From the NCBI GenBank assembly GCA_900470775.1, contig UCBZ01000022.1, forward strand, positions 58,780 through 122,779: a DNA stretch of 64,000 bases, written 5' to 3'. The notes under the pieces are model-generated. The model was given only the letters and a program-made list of their open reading frames with translations, was not told the DNA's origin and did not search any database. A program made the position numbers and the translations under genes. Shown piece by piece: positions 34,020 to 42,603 of this stretch (the stretch's first letter is position 1; each line of letters starts with the position of its first letter). Origin of the DNA: Hyphomicrobiales bacterium. Lineage in GTDB: Bacteria > Pseudomonadota > Alphaproteobacteria > Rhizobiales > Beijerinckiaceae.

Positions 34020-35381
34020 TCAGCGCATCAGCGCGGGCAGCCAGAGTGCGGTGGCGGGCCAGATCATCAGCACGCCGACCGCCAGCAGATAGGCGGCGAG
34101 GAAGGGCATCACGCCGGCGAAGACGTCGGTGATCGGTCCGCCTTTCGGTCGCATGCCCTGCAGCACATACATCACGGTGCCGTCGGGCGGGCTGATCTGG
34201 GCGATCTCGACCAGCATGGTCACGATGACGCCAAACCAGATCGGGTCGTAGCCGAGGCCGACGACGATCGGGAACACGACCGGCACCGTGGTGATGATCA
34301 TGGAGAAGCCCTCCATGAAGGTGCCGAGCGCGAAATACATGCCCACGATCGCCAGCATGATCGCCCAGGGCGGGACCGGCAGGTTGGCGATCATGCCGGC
34401 GACGGCTTGTGGCACGTTGATGATGGTCAGCACATAGTTGAGCAGATAGGCGCCCATGATGATCAGGCCGAGCAGCGCGGTGTTGCGCGCCGTGGTCAGC
34501 GCGGAGGCATGGACCATGGCGAAGGAGAGCCGGCCCTCGATCAGCGCGAAGACCGCGGCGCCGACGACGCCGAGCGCGGCGGCTTCGGTCGGGGTCGCAT
34601 AGCCCGCATAGATCGAGCCGAGCACGAGCACGATCAGGACGAGCGTCGGGACGAGGTCGCTGAGCGCCTTGAGCTTGACGATCAGCGGCAGCGCCGGCGG
34701 CTTCTCCATCGGGTTGCGCAGGCCGTGGATGACGATGATCGCGACGAAGAAGGCGGTGACGATGACGCTGGGGATGATCGCCGCGATATAGAGCGCGCCG
34801 ACAGAGGTTTCGGTGATCAGCCCGTAGACGATGAAGGTGATGCCGGGCGGGATCAAATTGCCCATCGCGCCACCCGCGGCGAGCGAACCCAGCACCATGC
34901 GCGTATTGTACTTCGTGCCCTCGAAATAGGGCAGGGCGACCGAGCCCATCGTCGCGGCGGTCGCGACCGAAGAGCCCGAGATCGCCGAGAACAGGGCGCA
35001 GGCGGCGATGTTGGTGTGGAGCAGCCCGCCGGGCAGGCGGTTCAGCCAGACGTTGAGTGCCTTGTAGAGCCGGTCCGAGAGGCCGGCTCGCAGCAGGATC
35101 TCTCCCATCAGCAGGAAGAGCGGCACCGCGATCAGAACGAAGTTGCTGGAGGGGCCCCAGAAAGTCTGTCCGGCGAACCCCCAGAACGGCCGGTCGGAGA
35201 ACATCAGGCCGGTCAGGACGGCGAGGATTCCGAGCACGGCGGCGATGTGGACGCCGGCGCCGAAGAAGACGATGAAGATCGCGACCAGCGCCAGGATTTC
35301 CGCGATCGGCAGGGCCTGGCCGCCCGAGGCCGCGAAGAAGACCAGCGCGAGCAGGCCGAGCAGGAAGGTGATCGCGATCAT
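34020..35381 (-). CDS. TRAP transporter large permease (DctM type)
   Basis: A 453-aa inner-membrane protein with about 12 membrane segments, the ion-coupled channel of a TRAP importer. Typical blocks are RPFWGFAGQTFWGPSSNFVLIAVPLFLLMGEILLRAGLSD, ALFSAISGSSVATAATMGSVALP, AAGGAMGNLIPPGITFIVYGLITETSVGALY and GLGYDPIWFGVIVTMLVEIAQISPPDGTVMYVLQG. Its start overlaps the small-subunit stop (ATGA). Confidence 0.96.
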   Translation of the reverse strand: MIAITFLLGLLALVFFAASGGQALPIAEILALVAIFIVFFGAGVHIAAVLGILAVLTGLMFSDRPFWGFAGQTFWGPSSNFVLIAVPLFLLMGEILLRAGLSDRLYKALNVWLNRLPGGLLHTNIAACALFSAISGSSVATAATMGSVALPYFEGTKYNTRMVLGSLAAGGAMGNLIPPGITFIVYGLITETSVGALYIAAIIPSVIVTAFFVAIIVIHGLRNPMEKPPALPLIVKLKALSDLVPTLVLIVLVLGSIYAGYATPTEAAALGVVGAAVFALIEGRLSFAMVHASALTTARNTALLGLIIMGAYLLNYVLTIINVPQAVAGMIANLPVPPWAIMLAIVGMYFALGTFMEGFSMIITTVPVVFPIVVGLGYDPIWFGVIVTMLVEIAQISPPDGTVMYVLQGMRPKGGPITDVFAGVMPFLAAYLLAVGVLMIWPATALWLPALMR

Positions 35382-36019
35382 GCCACCGTCTCCTTGCGGG
35401 ACATGGCGACGGCTTCGAGAGCCTCTTCCGCCTCGTCGTCGATGCTGCGGGCGCCGAGCAGTGCGACGATCTCGTCGTAATGGCCGCAGAACAGTTCCAG
35501 CGCGGCCTCGAACATGAGCACGGCGATCATCACGAGGAAGGCCGCCAGCCCGAAGGCCCAGATGCCCTGCGGGATGTCCATCGGGATATGCAGGGCGCTG
35601 TTGTCATGGGCGTCGAACATCATCGATTCCTGGAGGAGGTCGAGGCCGGCCCAGGCGAGGAAGGCCGAGAACAGTCCCAGAAGGACCAAAGCGAGCAGGT
35701 GCATCAGGGCGCGCGGGCGCAGCGGCATGCGGTTGACGAGGATGTCGACCCGGATATGCGCGCGCTCGGCCAAAGTGTGGGCCAGCGCCCAGGAGATGCC
35801 GCAGGCCAGCATGTAGCCGCTGATCTCGACGGTCGCGGCGCTGGAGACCCCGAAGGCCGAGCGGCCGACGATGTCTGCGGTGATGAAGAGGGCGCAGAGG
35901 ACGTAGTTCCAGCCTGCCAGATAGGCCATGCCGGTGGCCGCGCGATCGACGCCCTTGCGCAAGGCCCGGGCGAAGCGCAGCGGCGCCGGGGCGGTGGCCC
36001 CGGCTGCCGCCCCTGTCAA
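35378..36019 (-). CDS. TRAP transporter small permease (DctQ type)
   Basis: A 213-aa four-helix membrane protein that partners DctM. Segments include AYLAGWNYVLCALFITADIVGRSAFGVSS, YMLACGISWALAHTLAERAHIRVDIL (the usual conserved block), LALVLLGLFSAFLAWAGLDL and GIWAFGLAAFLVMIAVLMFEAALELF. The start is a TTG at 36019 overlapping the binding-protein stop (TTGA). No ATG gives a sensible start, because the longer frame runs antisense-like through the binding-protein gene. Confidence 0.9.
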   Translation of the reverse strand: MTGAAAGATAPAPLRFARALRKGVDRAATGMAYLAGWNYVLCALFITADIVGRSAFGVSSAATVEISGYMLACGISWALAHTLAERAHIRVDILVNRMPLRPRALMHLLALVLLGLFSAFLAWAGLDLLQESMMFDAHDNSALHIPMDIPQGIWAFGLAAFLVMIAVLMFEAALELFCGHYDEIVALLGARSIDDEAEEALEAVAMSRKETVA

Positions 36020-37080
36020 GGCTTGAACTCCACCTTCGAGATCGGCGCGATGACCTCGTTGTAGACGGTTCCGCAGCGGGCGCCGCAGCGCTTGACGAAG
36101 CCGGGCAGGACGGTGCTCTCCATGATCTGGCGCACCAGCGCCTTGTCGGCCTCGGTCGCCTTGACCTCGGTCATGGAGCGCGCCGCGAGCGAGTGGATCT
36201 TGCAGGCGTCCTTGTTGCCGATGTTGCAGTCGATGCCGTCGCGGGTGGCGGCGTCGCCGAGCTTCCAGAGCGCATCGGTCATCTCGGCGAAGGTCTTCTC
36301 CAGCAGGGTCTTGGTGGGGGCGTCGAGCTTGTTCCACCAGGCGACGTTGACCATGTAGCCGGCCACCGCCCAGGACAGCGGCAGATCGGAGATGTGGCTT
36401 GCCACCTCCGGCCAGCGTGCGGCGGCGCCGCTGCCGGTGCCGGTGACGGCGCAATCGACGACGCCACGTTCGAGCGCGCTGTAGACTTCCGGGAAGCCGA
36501 TGCTCACCGGCTGGCCGCCGATGGTCTGGACGAGATCGACCAGCGAATTGCCGAAGGTGCGGATTTTGCGGCCCCTGAGGTCCGACAGGGTGGTGAAGGG
36601 CTGGCGGCAGAACAGCACCTGCGCCGGGAAGGGATAGGTGATCACCAGGCGCGTGTTGAAGCGCTCGAGCTCCTTGTTCGCGAGTGGCAGCATCGCATCG
36701 GCGATCTTCCGGGCCATGCCGATGTCGGGGCTCAGGCCCGAGAGATCGATGCCATCGAGCAGCGGCACATCGCCCGACAGGGTGGAGAGCGTGCCGGCGC
36801 CGATATCGACCTGGCCGGAGCGGACGAGACGGACGATCTCGGCGCCGCCGAGATTGCGCTCGGCATGGGAGGAAAGCTGGACCGTGAACTGGCCGTTCGA
36901 GGCCTTGGGCAGCCCCTCGCGCAGGAAGGGAATATCGACGAGGGTGAACTGCGCGCTGGTGGGCAGCGGCTGCGTCACCGCCGAGATCGTCAATTTCGGC
37001 AAGGCGGTCTGCGCCGATGCCATGCCGGATGCCGCGAGAGACGCAAGCAGCGCTCCCCCGATCAAAATGCTCTTCTTCAT
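36016..37080 (-). CDS. TRAP transporter substrate-binding protein (DctP type)
   Basis: A 354-aa periplasmic binding protein with a clear signal peptide (MKKSILIGGALLASLAASGMASA-QT). DctP-family blocks are GGAEIVRLVRSGQVDIGAGTLSTLSGDVPLLDGIDLSGL, the organic-acid-binding Arg region SDLRGRKIRTFGNSLVDLVQTIGGQPVSIGFPEVYSALERGVVDCAVTG, and TWWNKL-like VAWWNKLDAPTKTLLE. It is the first gene of the dctPQM-hyuAB transcript and lies 149 bp downstream of a LysR gene on the same strand. Three Cys residues in the C-terminal quarter may form disulfides. Confidence 0.94.
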   Translation of the reverse strand: MKKSILIGGALLASLAASGMASAQTALPKLTISAVTQPLPTSAQFTLVDIPFLREGLPKASNGQFTVQLSSHAERNLGGAEIVRLVRSGQVDIGAGTLSTLSGDVPLLDGIDLSGLSPDIGMARKIADAMLPLANKELERFNTRLVITYPFPAQVLFCRQPFTTLSDLRGRKIRTFGNSLVDLVQTIGGQPVSIGFPEVYSALERGVVDCAVTGTGSGAAARWPEVASHISDLPLSWAVAGYMVNVAWWNKLDAPTKTLLEKTFAEMTDALWKLGDAATRDGIDCNIGNKDACKIHSLAARSMTEVKATEADKALVRQIMESTVLPGFVKRCGARCGTVYNEVIAPISKVEFKP

Positions 37081-37229
37081 CGCTGTGAGCCTCGGTTGTT
37101 ATGTTCCCCTGATGGCCCCGCGCTTATGGCTGTCTCGCTCCCCGGCTCGCCTGTGATCGGCGATTCCTATCCTGAAATGACGGCCCTCGCTTTGCCCGGT
37201 CTCCTCCCGGAGCGCCGTTCGGGCCGTTC

Positions 37230-38210
37230 TCAGAGGTTGATTTGAAGGCCATTGGCCCCGGGCTGTCGAATTGTGTTTTTGGATCGGGGTGATCGGAAAT
37301 TGCGATCAGGCTGCGTCCGTTCCTCCAGCGTCTTGCCGATCTGGCAGGCGTGCCTGGCCACCAGCGCTGCCAGGAAGTTGTTGGGCTTGCGCAGATAGGC
37401 GACCTGGAAACCGTTGGGCGGCAGGCTCACGCCCTCGACCTCGACCCGGCGCAGGCGGCCTCGTTCGATCTCCTCGCGCACCAGCGCCAGCGGCAGGATG
37501 CAGCTTCCCATGCCGTCGAGCGCCATGCGGATCATGATCGTCAGCGAGGCGCTGCCCCAGAGCCTGACCTGCTCGCGTCCTTCGCCGGCGAGCGCCCGCT
37601 TGATCTCCTCCGCCAGCGGGCTCGAATGCGAGAAGCTGATGATCGGCCATTGCGCCAGCCGCGCCAGCGTCAGCGGGCCGTCGCCGATCGGAAGCTCCGG
37701 GCTGACGACCCAGCCCAGCGGCAGATGGCAGAGGCGCTGGTTGACCGCGCGCGGATCGGCGAGGGGGCCGACCTGCATGCTGAGATCGATCTGTCCGCGC
37801 AGAAGCTGTTCGGAGAGCACATTGGTCGTGTCCACCACCATATCGACGACGAGTTCGGGATAGTTGGCATTGATCACCGCGATCAGCCTGGGCATCAGGC
37901 TGTGGACTAGGGTCTCGGCGACGCCGAGCCGCAGCACGCCGCGCACCGCGTCGGCGCGCGAGACGACGGCGCGGGCCTCCGTCATGATCGAGAGCATGCG
38001 CTCGGCATATTCGAGCAGCACGGTGCCCTCGCGGGTCAGTGCCGTGCGCCGTTGCGGCGGCCCGAACAGCACGGTGCCGAAATGGCTCTCCAACTGGTCG
38101 ATGCGGGCCGAGATCGAGGGCTGAGTGGTGTTGAGCTGCGCGGCCGCGGCCCGAAACCCGCCGAGGCGGGCGACCCACACGAAGGTCTCCAGGCATTTGA
38201 GATCGTTCAT
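37230..38210 (-). CDS. LysR-family regulator upstream of the TRAP-hydantoinase genes
   Basis: A 326-aa LysR-type regulator. The HTH reads LKCLETFVWVARLGGFRAAAAQLNTTQPSISARIDQLESHFG, and the effector domain includes GVLRLGVAETLVHSLMPRLIAVINANYPELVVDMVVD and ALDGMGSCILPLALVREEIERGRLRRV. The ATG at 38210 is the normal LysR start; the longer frame adds an unlikely 57-residue leader. Its position before dctPQM-hyuAB, on the same strand, makes it their likely regulator. Confidence 0.93.
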   Translation of the reverse strand: MNDLKCLETFVWVARLGGFRAAAAQLNTTQPSISARIDQLESHFGTVLFGPPQRRTALTREGTVLLEYAERMLSIMTEARAVVSRADAVRGVLRLGVAETLVHSLMPRLIAVINANYPELVVDMVVDTTNVLSEQLLRGQIDLSMQVGPLADPRAVNQRLCHLPLGWVVSPELPIGDGPLTLARLAQWPIISFSHSSPLAEEIKRALAGEGREQVRLWGSASLTIMIRMALDGMGSCILPLALVREEIERGRLRRVEVEGVSLPPNGFQVAYLRKPNNFLAALVARHACQIGKTLEERTQPDRNFRSPRSKNTIRQPGANGLQINL

Positions 38211-38637
38211 GCGCCGATCCGCCTCGCCGGGACGCGGCCGGACAGCAGGATCGGTCTGTGGAAAGCGGGACGAGAGACGCTGTGCGATGGAACCGGCATG
38301 TTGATGTCCAAGCCTCGCTGCTGGATCGCCATGCCTGTTTCTGAAGGAGGCACCGGCGCTGCCGTGACAGGCTAGCATCATCCGTGCCGGGAGGCCGATA
38401 AGGCCTTGCAGGTCTCCTGCGCGCGACTTTGGCGAGTTCGCCGTCGGTCGCGGCTCCCGATCGGCGGCAGCGCGACAGGGTTTCTCGCCTGCTCCAGCGA
38501 GAGACGGTGCCTACGAAGAACCGAGGGTCGCGGCCCGGGCCGCGGCTGCGATTGCCCCGCGGCTGGAACCATGCGCTAATTCCCTGGCGATTGACCGGAG
38601 CGGCGCGAGCAACAGCGCGAAATTTTGGGGGTGGACC
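38211..38637. other. Gene-free stretch between the LysR gene and the lipoprotein gene
   Basis: About 430 bp between divergent genes. I see no convincing gene, RNA or repeat. It must contain the promoters of both flanking genes, but no clear -35/-10 pair stands out. Confidence 0.4.
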
Positions 38638-39141
38638 GTGGCCAGCAAACGCACTCAGCGACATCGACGGGTCGCTTTCGGACCGCTCGCTGCGATGGGC
38701 GCTGGCCTCGCGCTCGCGGGCTGCCTGTCCAGCGGCGATGGTGAGCGCGCCGCGCAGACACAGGTCGCCGCCGCGATCACCGCACCGAGCAATATCGGCC
38801 CCGACAAGCTGATCGGCCGCTGGGGCATCGCCTCCTTCCATACCGAGAAGGACCGCAAGCGCACCGAGGCGCAGGCCAGCGCCGGCTGCAGCCAGCCCTA
38901 TGTCATCACAAAAGGCCCCGAAGACGGTGTCATGATGCATGTCGCCGACGACCCCAAGCTCTATGAACTCAGGCTCAAGGCCGGGCCGGGCGGGCGCACC
39001 TATCTCGGCTTCGAGGCGCCGCCCGGCGATCTGCAGGACCGCGAGATTCTGTCGGCGACGGGCTCGATGCTGGTGATGCGCTTCGTCGACCCCGACGCGC
39101 ATCGCCGCTACGGCACCTTCATTTATGTGCGCTGCCGCTGA
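38638..39141 (+). CDS. Hypothetical lipoprotein
   Basis: A 167-aa protein starting with GTG. It has a lipoprotein signal with a basic start (KRTQRHRR), a hydrophobic stretch and the lipobox LAGC at about residues 26-29. The mature domain contains IGRWGIASFHTEKDR, PYVITKGPEDGVMMHVADDPKLYEL and a C-terminal RRYGTFIYVRC. I do not recognise a characterised family. It is followed after 16 bases by an L,D-transpeptidase gene, so an envelope role is likely (inference). Confidence 0.78.
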   Translation: MASKRTQRHRRVAFGPLAAMGAGLALAGCLSSGDGERAAQTQVAAAITAPSNIGPDKLIGRWGIASFHTEKDRKRTEAQASAGCSQPYVITKGPEDGVMMHVADDPKLYELRLKAGPGGRTYLGFEAPPGDLQDREILSATGSMLVMRFVDPDAHRRYGTFIYVRCR

Positions 39142-39157
39142 GCGGGGGAGGACAGAC

Positions 39158-39793
39158 ATGACATCCAGGATGACGACGCCCGCACGGGCGGGATGGTTCG
39201 CAGGGGCACTTGTCGCCGCCCTGTCGATCACGCAGACGGTCTTGGCCCAGCCGCGGCCGCCGGCTGCCGTGCAGGAAACCATGGATATCGGCGACGAGCC
39301 AGGCCGGGTCTCGACCGAGGAGGTCAGCATCACGGAGGGCCCCTTCGCCCGTCAGATGGTGCTGTTTCGCTCCAATGAACCGCCCGGCACCGTCATCATT
39401 CAGTCGGCCGAGCGCTTCCTCTACGTCGTGCAGGGCAATGGCCGCGCGCTGCGCTATGGCATCGGCGTTGGGCGCGAGGGCTTCCAGTGGTCCGGCCAGG
39501 TCCAGGTCAGCCGCAAGGCGGAATGGCCCGACTGGCGGCCGCCGCCGGAGATGCTGCAGCGACAGCCTTATCTGCCGCGGTTCATGGCGGGTGGGCCGGG
39601 CAATCCGATGGGAGCGCGGGCGCTCTATCTCGGCTCGACGGTGTTCCGCGTCCACGGCACCAACCAGCCTGAGACGATCGGCGAGGCGATCTCGTCGGGC
39701 TGCTTCCGGCTCGCCAATGGCGACATCGCCGATCTCTACGAGCGGGTGCCGCTCGGAACCAAGGTGATCATCCGCCACAAGGCGACGCTGTAA
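39158..39793 (+). CDS. L,D-transpeptidase (YkuD domain), exported
   Basis: A 211-aa exported enzyme that forms 3-3 peptidoglycan cross-links or attaches proteins to peptidoglycan. Signal peptide: WFAGALVAALSITQTVLAQ. The YkuD domain runs from TVIIQSAERFLYVVQGNGRALRYGIGVGREG to the end, with the catalytic His in VFRVHGTNQPETIGEAI and the catalytic Cys near residue 181 in SSGCFRLANGD. The ATG at 39158 follows GGGGGAGGA. It is probably co-transcribed with the lipoprotein gene just upstream. Confidence 0.95.
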   Translation: MTSRMTTPARAGWFAGALVAALSITQTVLAQPRPPAAVQETMDIGDEPGRVSTEEVSITEGPFARQMVLFRSNEPPGTVIIQSAERFLYVVQGNGRALRYGIGVGREGFQWSGQVQVSRKAEWPDWRPPPEMLQRQPYLPRFMAGGPGNPMGARALYLGSTVFRVHGTNQPETIGEAISSGCFRLANGDIADLYERVPLGTKVIIRHKATL

Positions 39794-39836
39794 GGCGACA
39801 TCCGGCACAGGTACGACATCGAACGGGGGAATAGCC

Positions 39837-40874
39837 ATGTCGAAGGCTTCATGGGTTGGCCGGCGGATGCGCGGCGTCGCCGCCGCCGGGGCGCTGGTCG
39901 TCGTTTTCGCAGCGCCGGCTGGTGCGGGGATGCTCGAGACGGTCAAGCAGCGCGGCACGCTTGCCTGTGGCGTCAGCGAGGGGCTGGGCGGCTTCTCGGA
40001 CAAGGATGCCCAGGGCAACTGGAGCGGGTTTGACGTCGATTTCTGCCGCGCCCTGGCCGCGGCGGTGCTGGGCGATCCGCAGAAGGTGAGCTTCACGCCG
40101 CTCTCCGCCAGTCAGCGTTTCGAGGCGTTGAAGTCGGGCAAGGTCGATCTGCTCTCGCGCAACTCGACCTGGACGCTCGGGCGCGAGGCGGAACTCGGCC
40201 TCGCCTTCGCAGGCATCACCTATCATGACGGGCAGGGTTTCCTGGCGAAGCGCTCGCTTCGCGTCGATGGGGCGCTTTCGCTCGACAAGGCGAAGATCTG
40301 CGTCGAGTCCGGCACGACGTCGCAGCTCAATCTCGCCGATTTCTTCCGCGCCAATTCGATGAGCTATGATGAGAAGGCGTTCCCGACTGCGGCGGACGCC
40401 TTCGCCGCCTTCCAGTCCGGCCAGTGCGACGTTTTGAGCCGGGATCAGTCTGCGCTCTATGCGGAGCGGTTGCGGCTTGCAAAGCCGACGGAGGCCATCG
40501 TGCTGCCCGACGTGATCTCGAAGGAGCCGCTCAGCCCGGTCGTGCGCAATGACGATTTCCCCTGGTTCAACGTCGTGAAATGGGTTCATTACGCGCTCGT
40601 CAACGCCGAGGAACTCGGCATCTCCAAGGCGAATGTCGACGACGCGCTGAAATCGCAGAAGCCGGATGTGCGGCGCTTCACCGGCGCTGAGGGCGGCTTC
40701 GGCAAGGCGCTCGGGCTCGATCCGGACTGGGCCGTGCGCGCGGTCAAAGCGACCGGCAGCTATGCCGAAATCTACGAGCGCAATCTCGGCGTCAGCTCAA
40801 AGCTTGGCATCCCGCGCGGCCTGAACCAGCTCTGGAACATGGGTGGCGTGCTCTACGCTCCGCCGATGCGTTGA
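39837..40874 (+). CDS. Amino-acid ABC transporter substrate-binding protein, orphan
   Basis: A 345-aa periplasmic binding protein of the general L-amino-acid (AapJ/BztA-like) type. The signal peptide ends near APAGAG. Blocks are LETVKQRGTLACGVSEGLGGFSDKD, GNWSGFDVDFCRALAAAVLGDPQKVSFTPL and SGQCDVLSRDQSALYAERL. The C-terminal GVSSKLGIPRGLNQLWNMGGVLYAPPMR is typical of the AapJ group. No permease or ATPase genes adjoin it, so it must use a transporter encoded elsewhere or serve another function. Confidence 0.93.
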   Translation: MSKASWVGRRMRGVAAAGALVVVFAAPAGAGMLETVKQRGTLACGVSEGLGGFSDKDAQGNWSGFDVDFCRALAAAVLGDPQKVSFTPLSASQRFEALKSGKVDLLSRNSTWTLGREAELGLAFAGITYHDGQGFLAKRSLRVDGALSLDKAKICVESGTTSQLNLADFFRANSMSYDEKAFPTAADAFAAFQSGQCDVLSRDQSALYAERLRLAKPTEAIVLPDVISKEPLSPVVRNDDFPWFNVVKWVHYALVNAEELGISKANVDDALKSQKPDVRRFTGAEGGFGKALGLDPDWAVRAVKATGSYAEIYERNLGVSSKLGIPRGLNQLWNMGGVLYAPPMR

Positions 40875-40973
40875 GGCAGTCCGCCTGCGCATCCGAAAAG
40901 ATAGTCCAATCCAGCGGGCCGGGTTTGGCTTAGCGGCATAGCGTTCCGAAACGAAACGATCGAACGCCACGCC

Positions 40974-41726
40974 ATGACTGCGATACCCATGACTGTCTCG
41001 CCGCCGACAGCTCCAGCGCTTGTGATGCTGGATCGCGCCTCCGGCGCGTCGCTGCCGCCATCGATCGCTGGCGCGACGCTGGGCTCTGCCGATCCGTTCG
41101 CTGCGGGCCGTGAGGTGGCCTGGGCGATCCCGGCTGCCGCAGCAGGCCGCGTCGATTTCGCTGGCGCGGTCGATGTTGAGTCGTTTCCTCATACCGAAAC
41201 GATGATCGTGCTGGCCGGCGCACTGACACTGTCCGTCGACGGGGCGTCCGCGCATACCGTTGCGCCGCGCGGCGGCGTGGTCGTGGCGCGTGGCACGCGG
41301 CTGCGGATCGAGGCGGCGGCCGGCACGCGCTGGGCTTTCTATGCCGGGACCGCCGGGACGGTCGCGACGCCGGGGGTGACTCTCTTGAGTGGCGATGCTC
41401 CGCTGACACCGTCGGCCGCGCCGCCCGCCGAAGTGCTGATCGGGCCTGCTCCCGCCTGCCGGAGCTTCAACGCGTTCACTGAGGAAGGCTCGAACCTGCG
41501 CGCCGGGCTGTGGGATTCGACCCCCTATGCCCGGGTCTCGCGTCCGCACAAGCTGAGCGAGCTGATGCATATCCTGCAAGGGTCGGTCGATCTGACGGTT
41601 GAGGACGGGACCGTCTTCACGGTCGGGCAAGGCGACACGGTCTTCGTGCCGCAGGGCGCGCCTTGTGCCTGGGACAGCCGGGTTGACGTCGCCAAGTTCT
41701 ATGTCGTGCAGGAGGAGGTCGGCTGA
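40974..41726 (+). CDS. Bicupin-like cupin-domain protein
   Basis: A 250-aa protein with two cupin halves. The N-terminal half contains VESFPHTETMIVLAGALTLSVDG and PRGGVVVARGTRLRIEA. The C-terminal half contains RPHKLSELMHILQGSVDLTVEDGTVFTVGQGDTVFVPQGAPCAWDS. The metal-site His/Glu pattern is partial (HTET in the first, HKLSEL in the second), so metal binding is uncertain. The stop codon overlaps the start of the GNAT gene (TGATG), and the hydroxyacid dehydrogenase gene follows, making one operon. Such cupins often accompany polyamine or amino-acid oxidation genes. Confidence 0.8.
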   Translation: MTAIPMTVSPPTAPALVMLDRASGASLPPSIAGATLGSADPFAAGREVAWAIPAAAAGRVDFAGAVDVESFPHTETMIVLAGALTLSVDGASAHTVAPRGGVVVARGTRLRIEAAAGTRWAFYAGTAGTVATPGVTLLSGDAPLTPSAAPPAEVLIGPAPACRSFNAFTEEGSNLRAGLWDSTPYARVSRPHKLSELMHILQGSVDLTVEDGTVFTVGQGDTVFVPQGAPCAWDSRVDVAKFYVVQEEVG

Positions 41727-42589
41727 TGTCCGACAACCTGCTTCGGGAGCCCGCGGTGCTCCGTGACATCGCCCTTGGCGACGCCCCGGCCTGCATGACG
41801 TTGTCGCAAGCCGTCGGCTGGCCGCACCGGGTCGAAGATTGGGAGATGGCGATCGGGTTGGGTGGCGGCGTCGTCATCAGCCTCGGCTCGGAGATTGTCG
41901 CGACGGCGTCCTGGTGGCCCTATGGCGACACGCATGCCACGCTCGGCCTGATCGTCGTTTCTCCCGAGCATCAGGGCGCCGGGCTCGGGCGGCGCCTGAT
42001 GGAGGCGCTGTTCGCGCAGACGCAAGGACGTTCGCTCCTGCTGAACGCGACGGTTGCCGGCACGCCCCTCTATGAGCGTTCCGGCTTCGTGGCGTGGGGC
42101 GGCGGCATCCGCCAGCACCATGGCAAGGTTCTCGCGGTCGCGGAACCATCGCTCGACGAGGGGGCAGTGCTTCGCTCTGCGTGGGCCTCCGATCTGCCGA
42201 CGCTGGAGCGGCTCGACCACGCCGCGACGGGCCTGCCGCGCGGGGCCTTGCTGCGCGCCGTGATGGAGCGCGGCGATGGCGTCGTGCTCGAGCGCGGCGG
42301 CAAACCGGCCGGCTTCAGCATGCTGCGCCGCTTCGGCCGCGGCTTCGTCGTCGGCCCGGTTGTTGCTAAGGGCGACGCGGATGCCAGGGTGCTGATGGCG
42401 CATTGGCTGCACGGGCGGCAGAGCGAGTTCCTGCGCATCGATCTGCCCGCAGACTCTGCGCTTTCGGACTGGCTCGTGTCGTGCGGCTTGAAAGCTGTGG
42501 ACGGCGTGACGAGCATGGTGCGGGGCACGTTGCCGCTCGCGCAGGGCCCGGTGCAGTTGCATGCGCCGGCCAGCCAGGCTCTCGGCTGA
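41726..42589 (+). CDS. Double-domain GNAT acetyltransferase (copy 1)
   Basis: A 287-aa GNAT-fold protein. The N-terminal GNAT domain has AVGWPHRVEDWEMAIGLGGG and the acetyl-CoA loop VSPEHQGAGLGRRLMEALFAQ near residues 75-95. The second half (LPTLERLDHAATGLPRGALLRAVM, then GFSMLRRFGRGFVVGPVVA) is the second GNAT-like domain seen in this subgroup. It has a paralogue at 46353-47243. It is translationally coupled to the cupin gene; the substrate is unknown, possibly an amine or amino acid. Confidence 0.88.
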   Translation: MSDNLLREPAVLRDIALGDAPACMTLSQAVGWPHRVEDWEMAIGLGGGVVISLGSEIVATASWWPYGDTHATLGLIVVSPEHQGAGLGRRLMEALFAQTQGRSLLLNATVAGTPLYERSGFVAWGGGIRQHHGKVLAVAEPSLDEGAVLRSAWASDLPTLERLDHAATGLPRGALLRAVMERGDGVVLERGGKPAGFSMLRRFGRGFVVGPVVAKGDADARVLMAHWLHGRQSEFLRIDLPADSALSDWLVSCGLKAVDGVTSMVRGTLPLAQGPVQLHAPASQALG

Positions 42590-42603
42590 TCGAAGAGGTT
42601 ACC

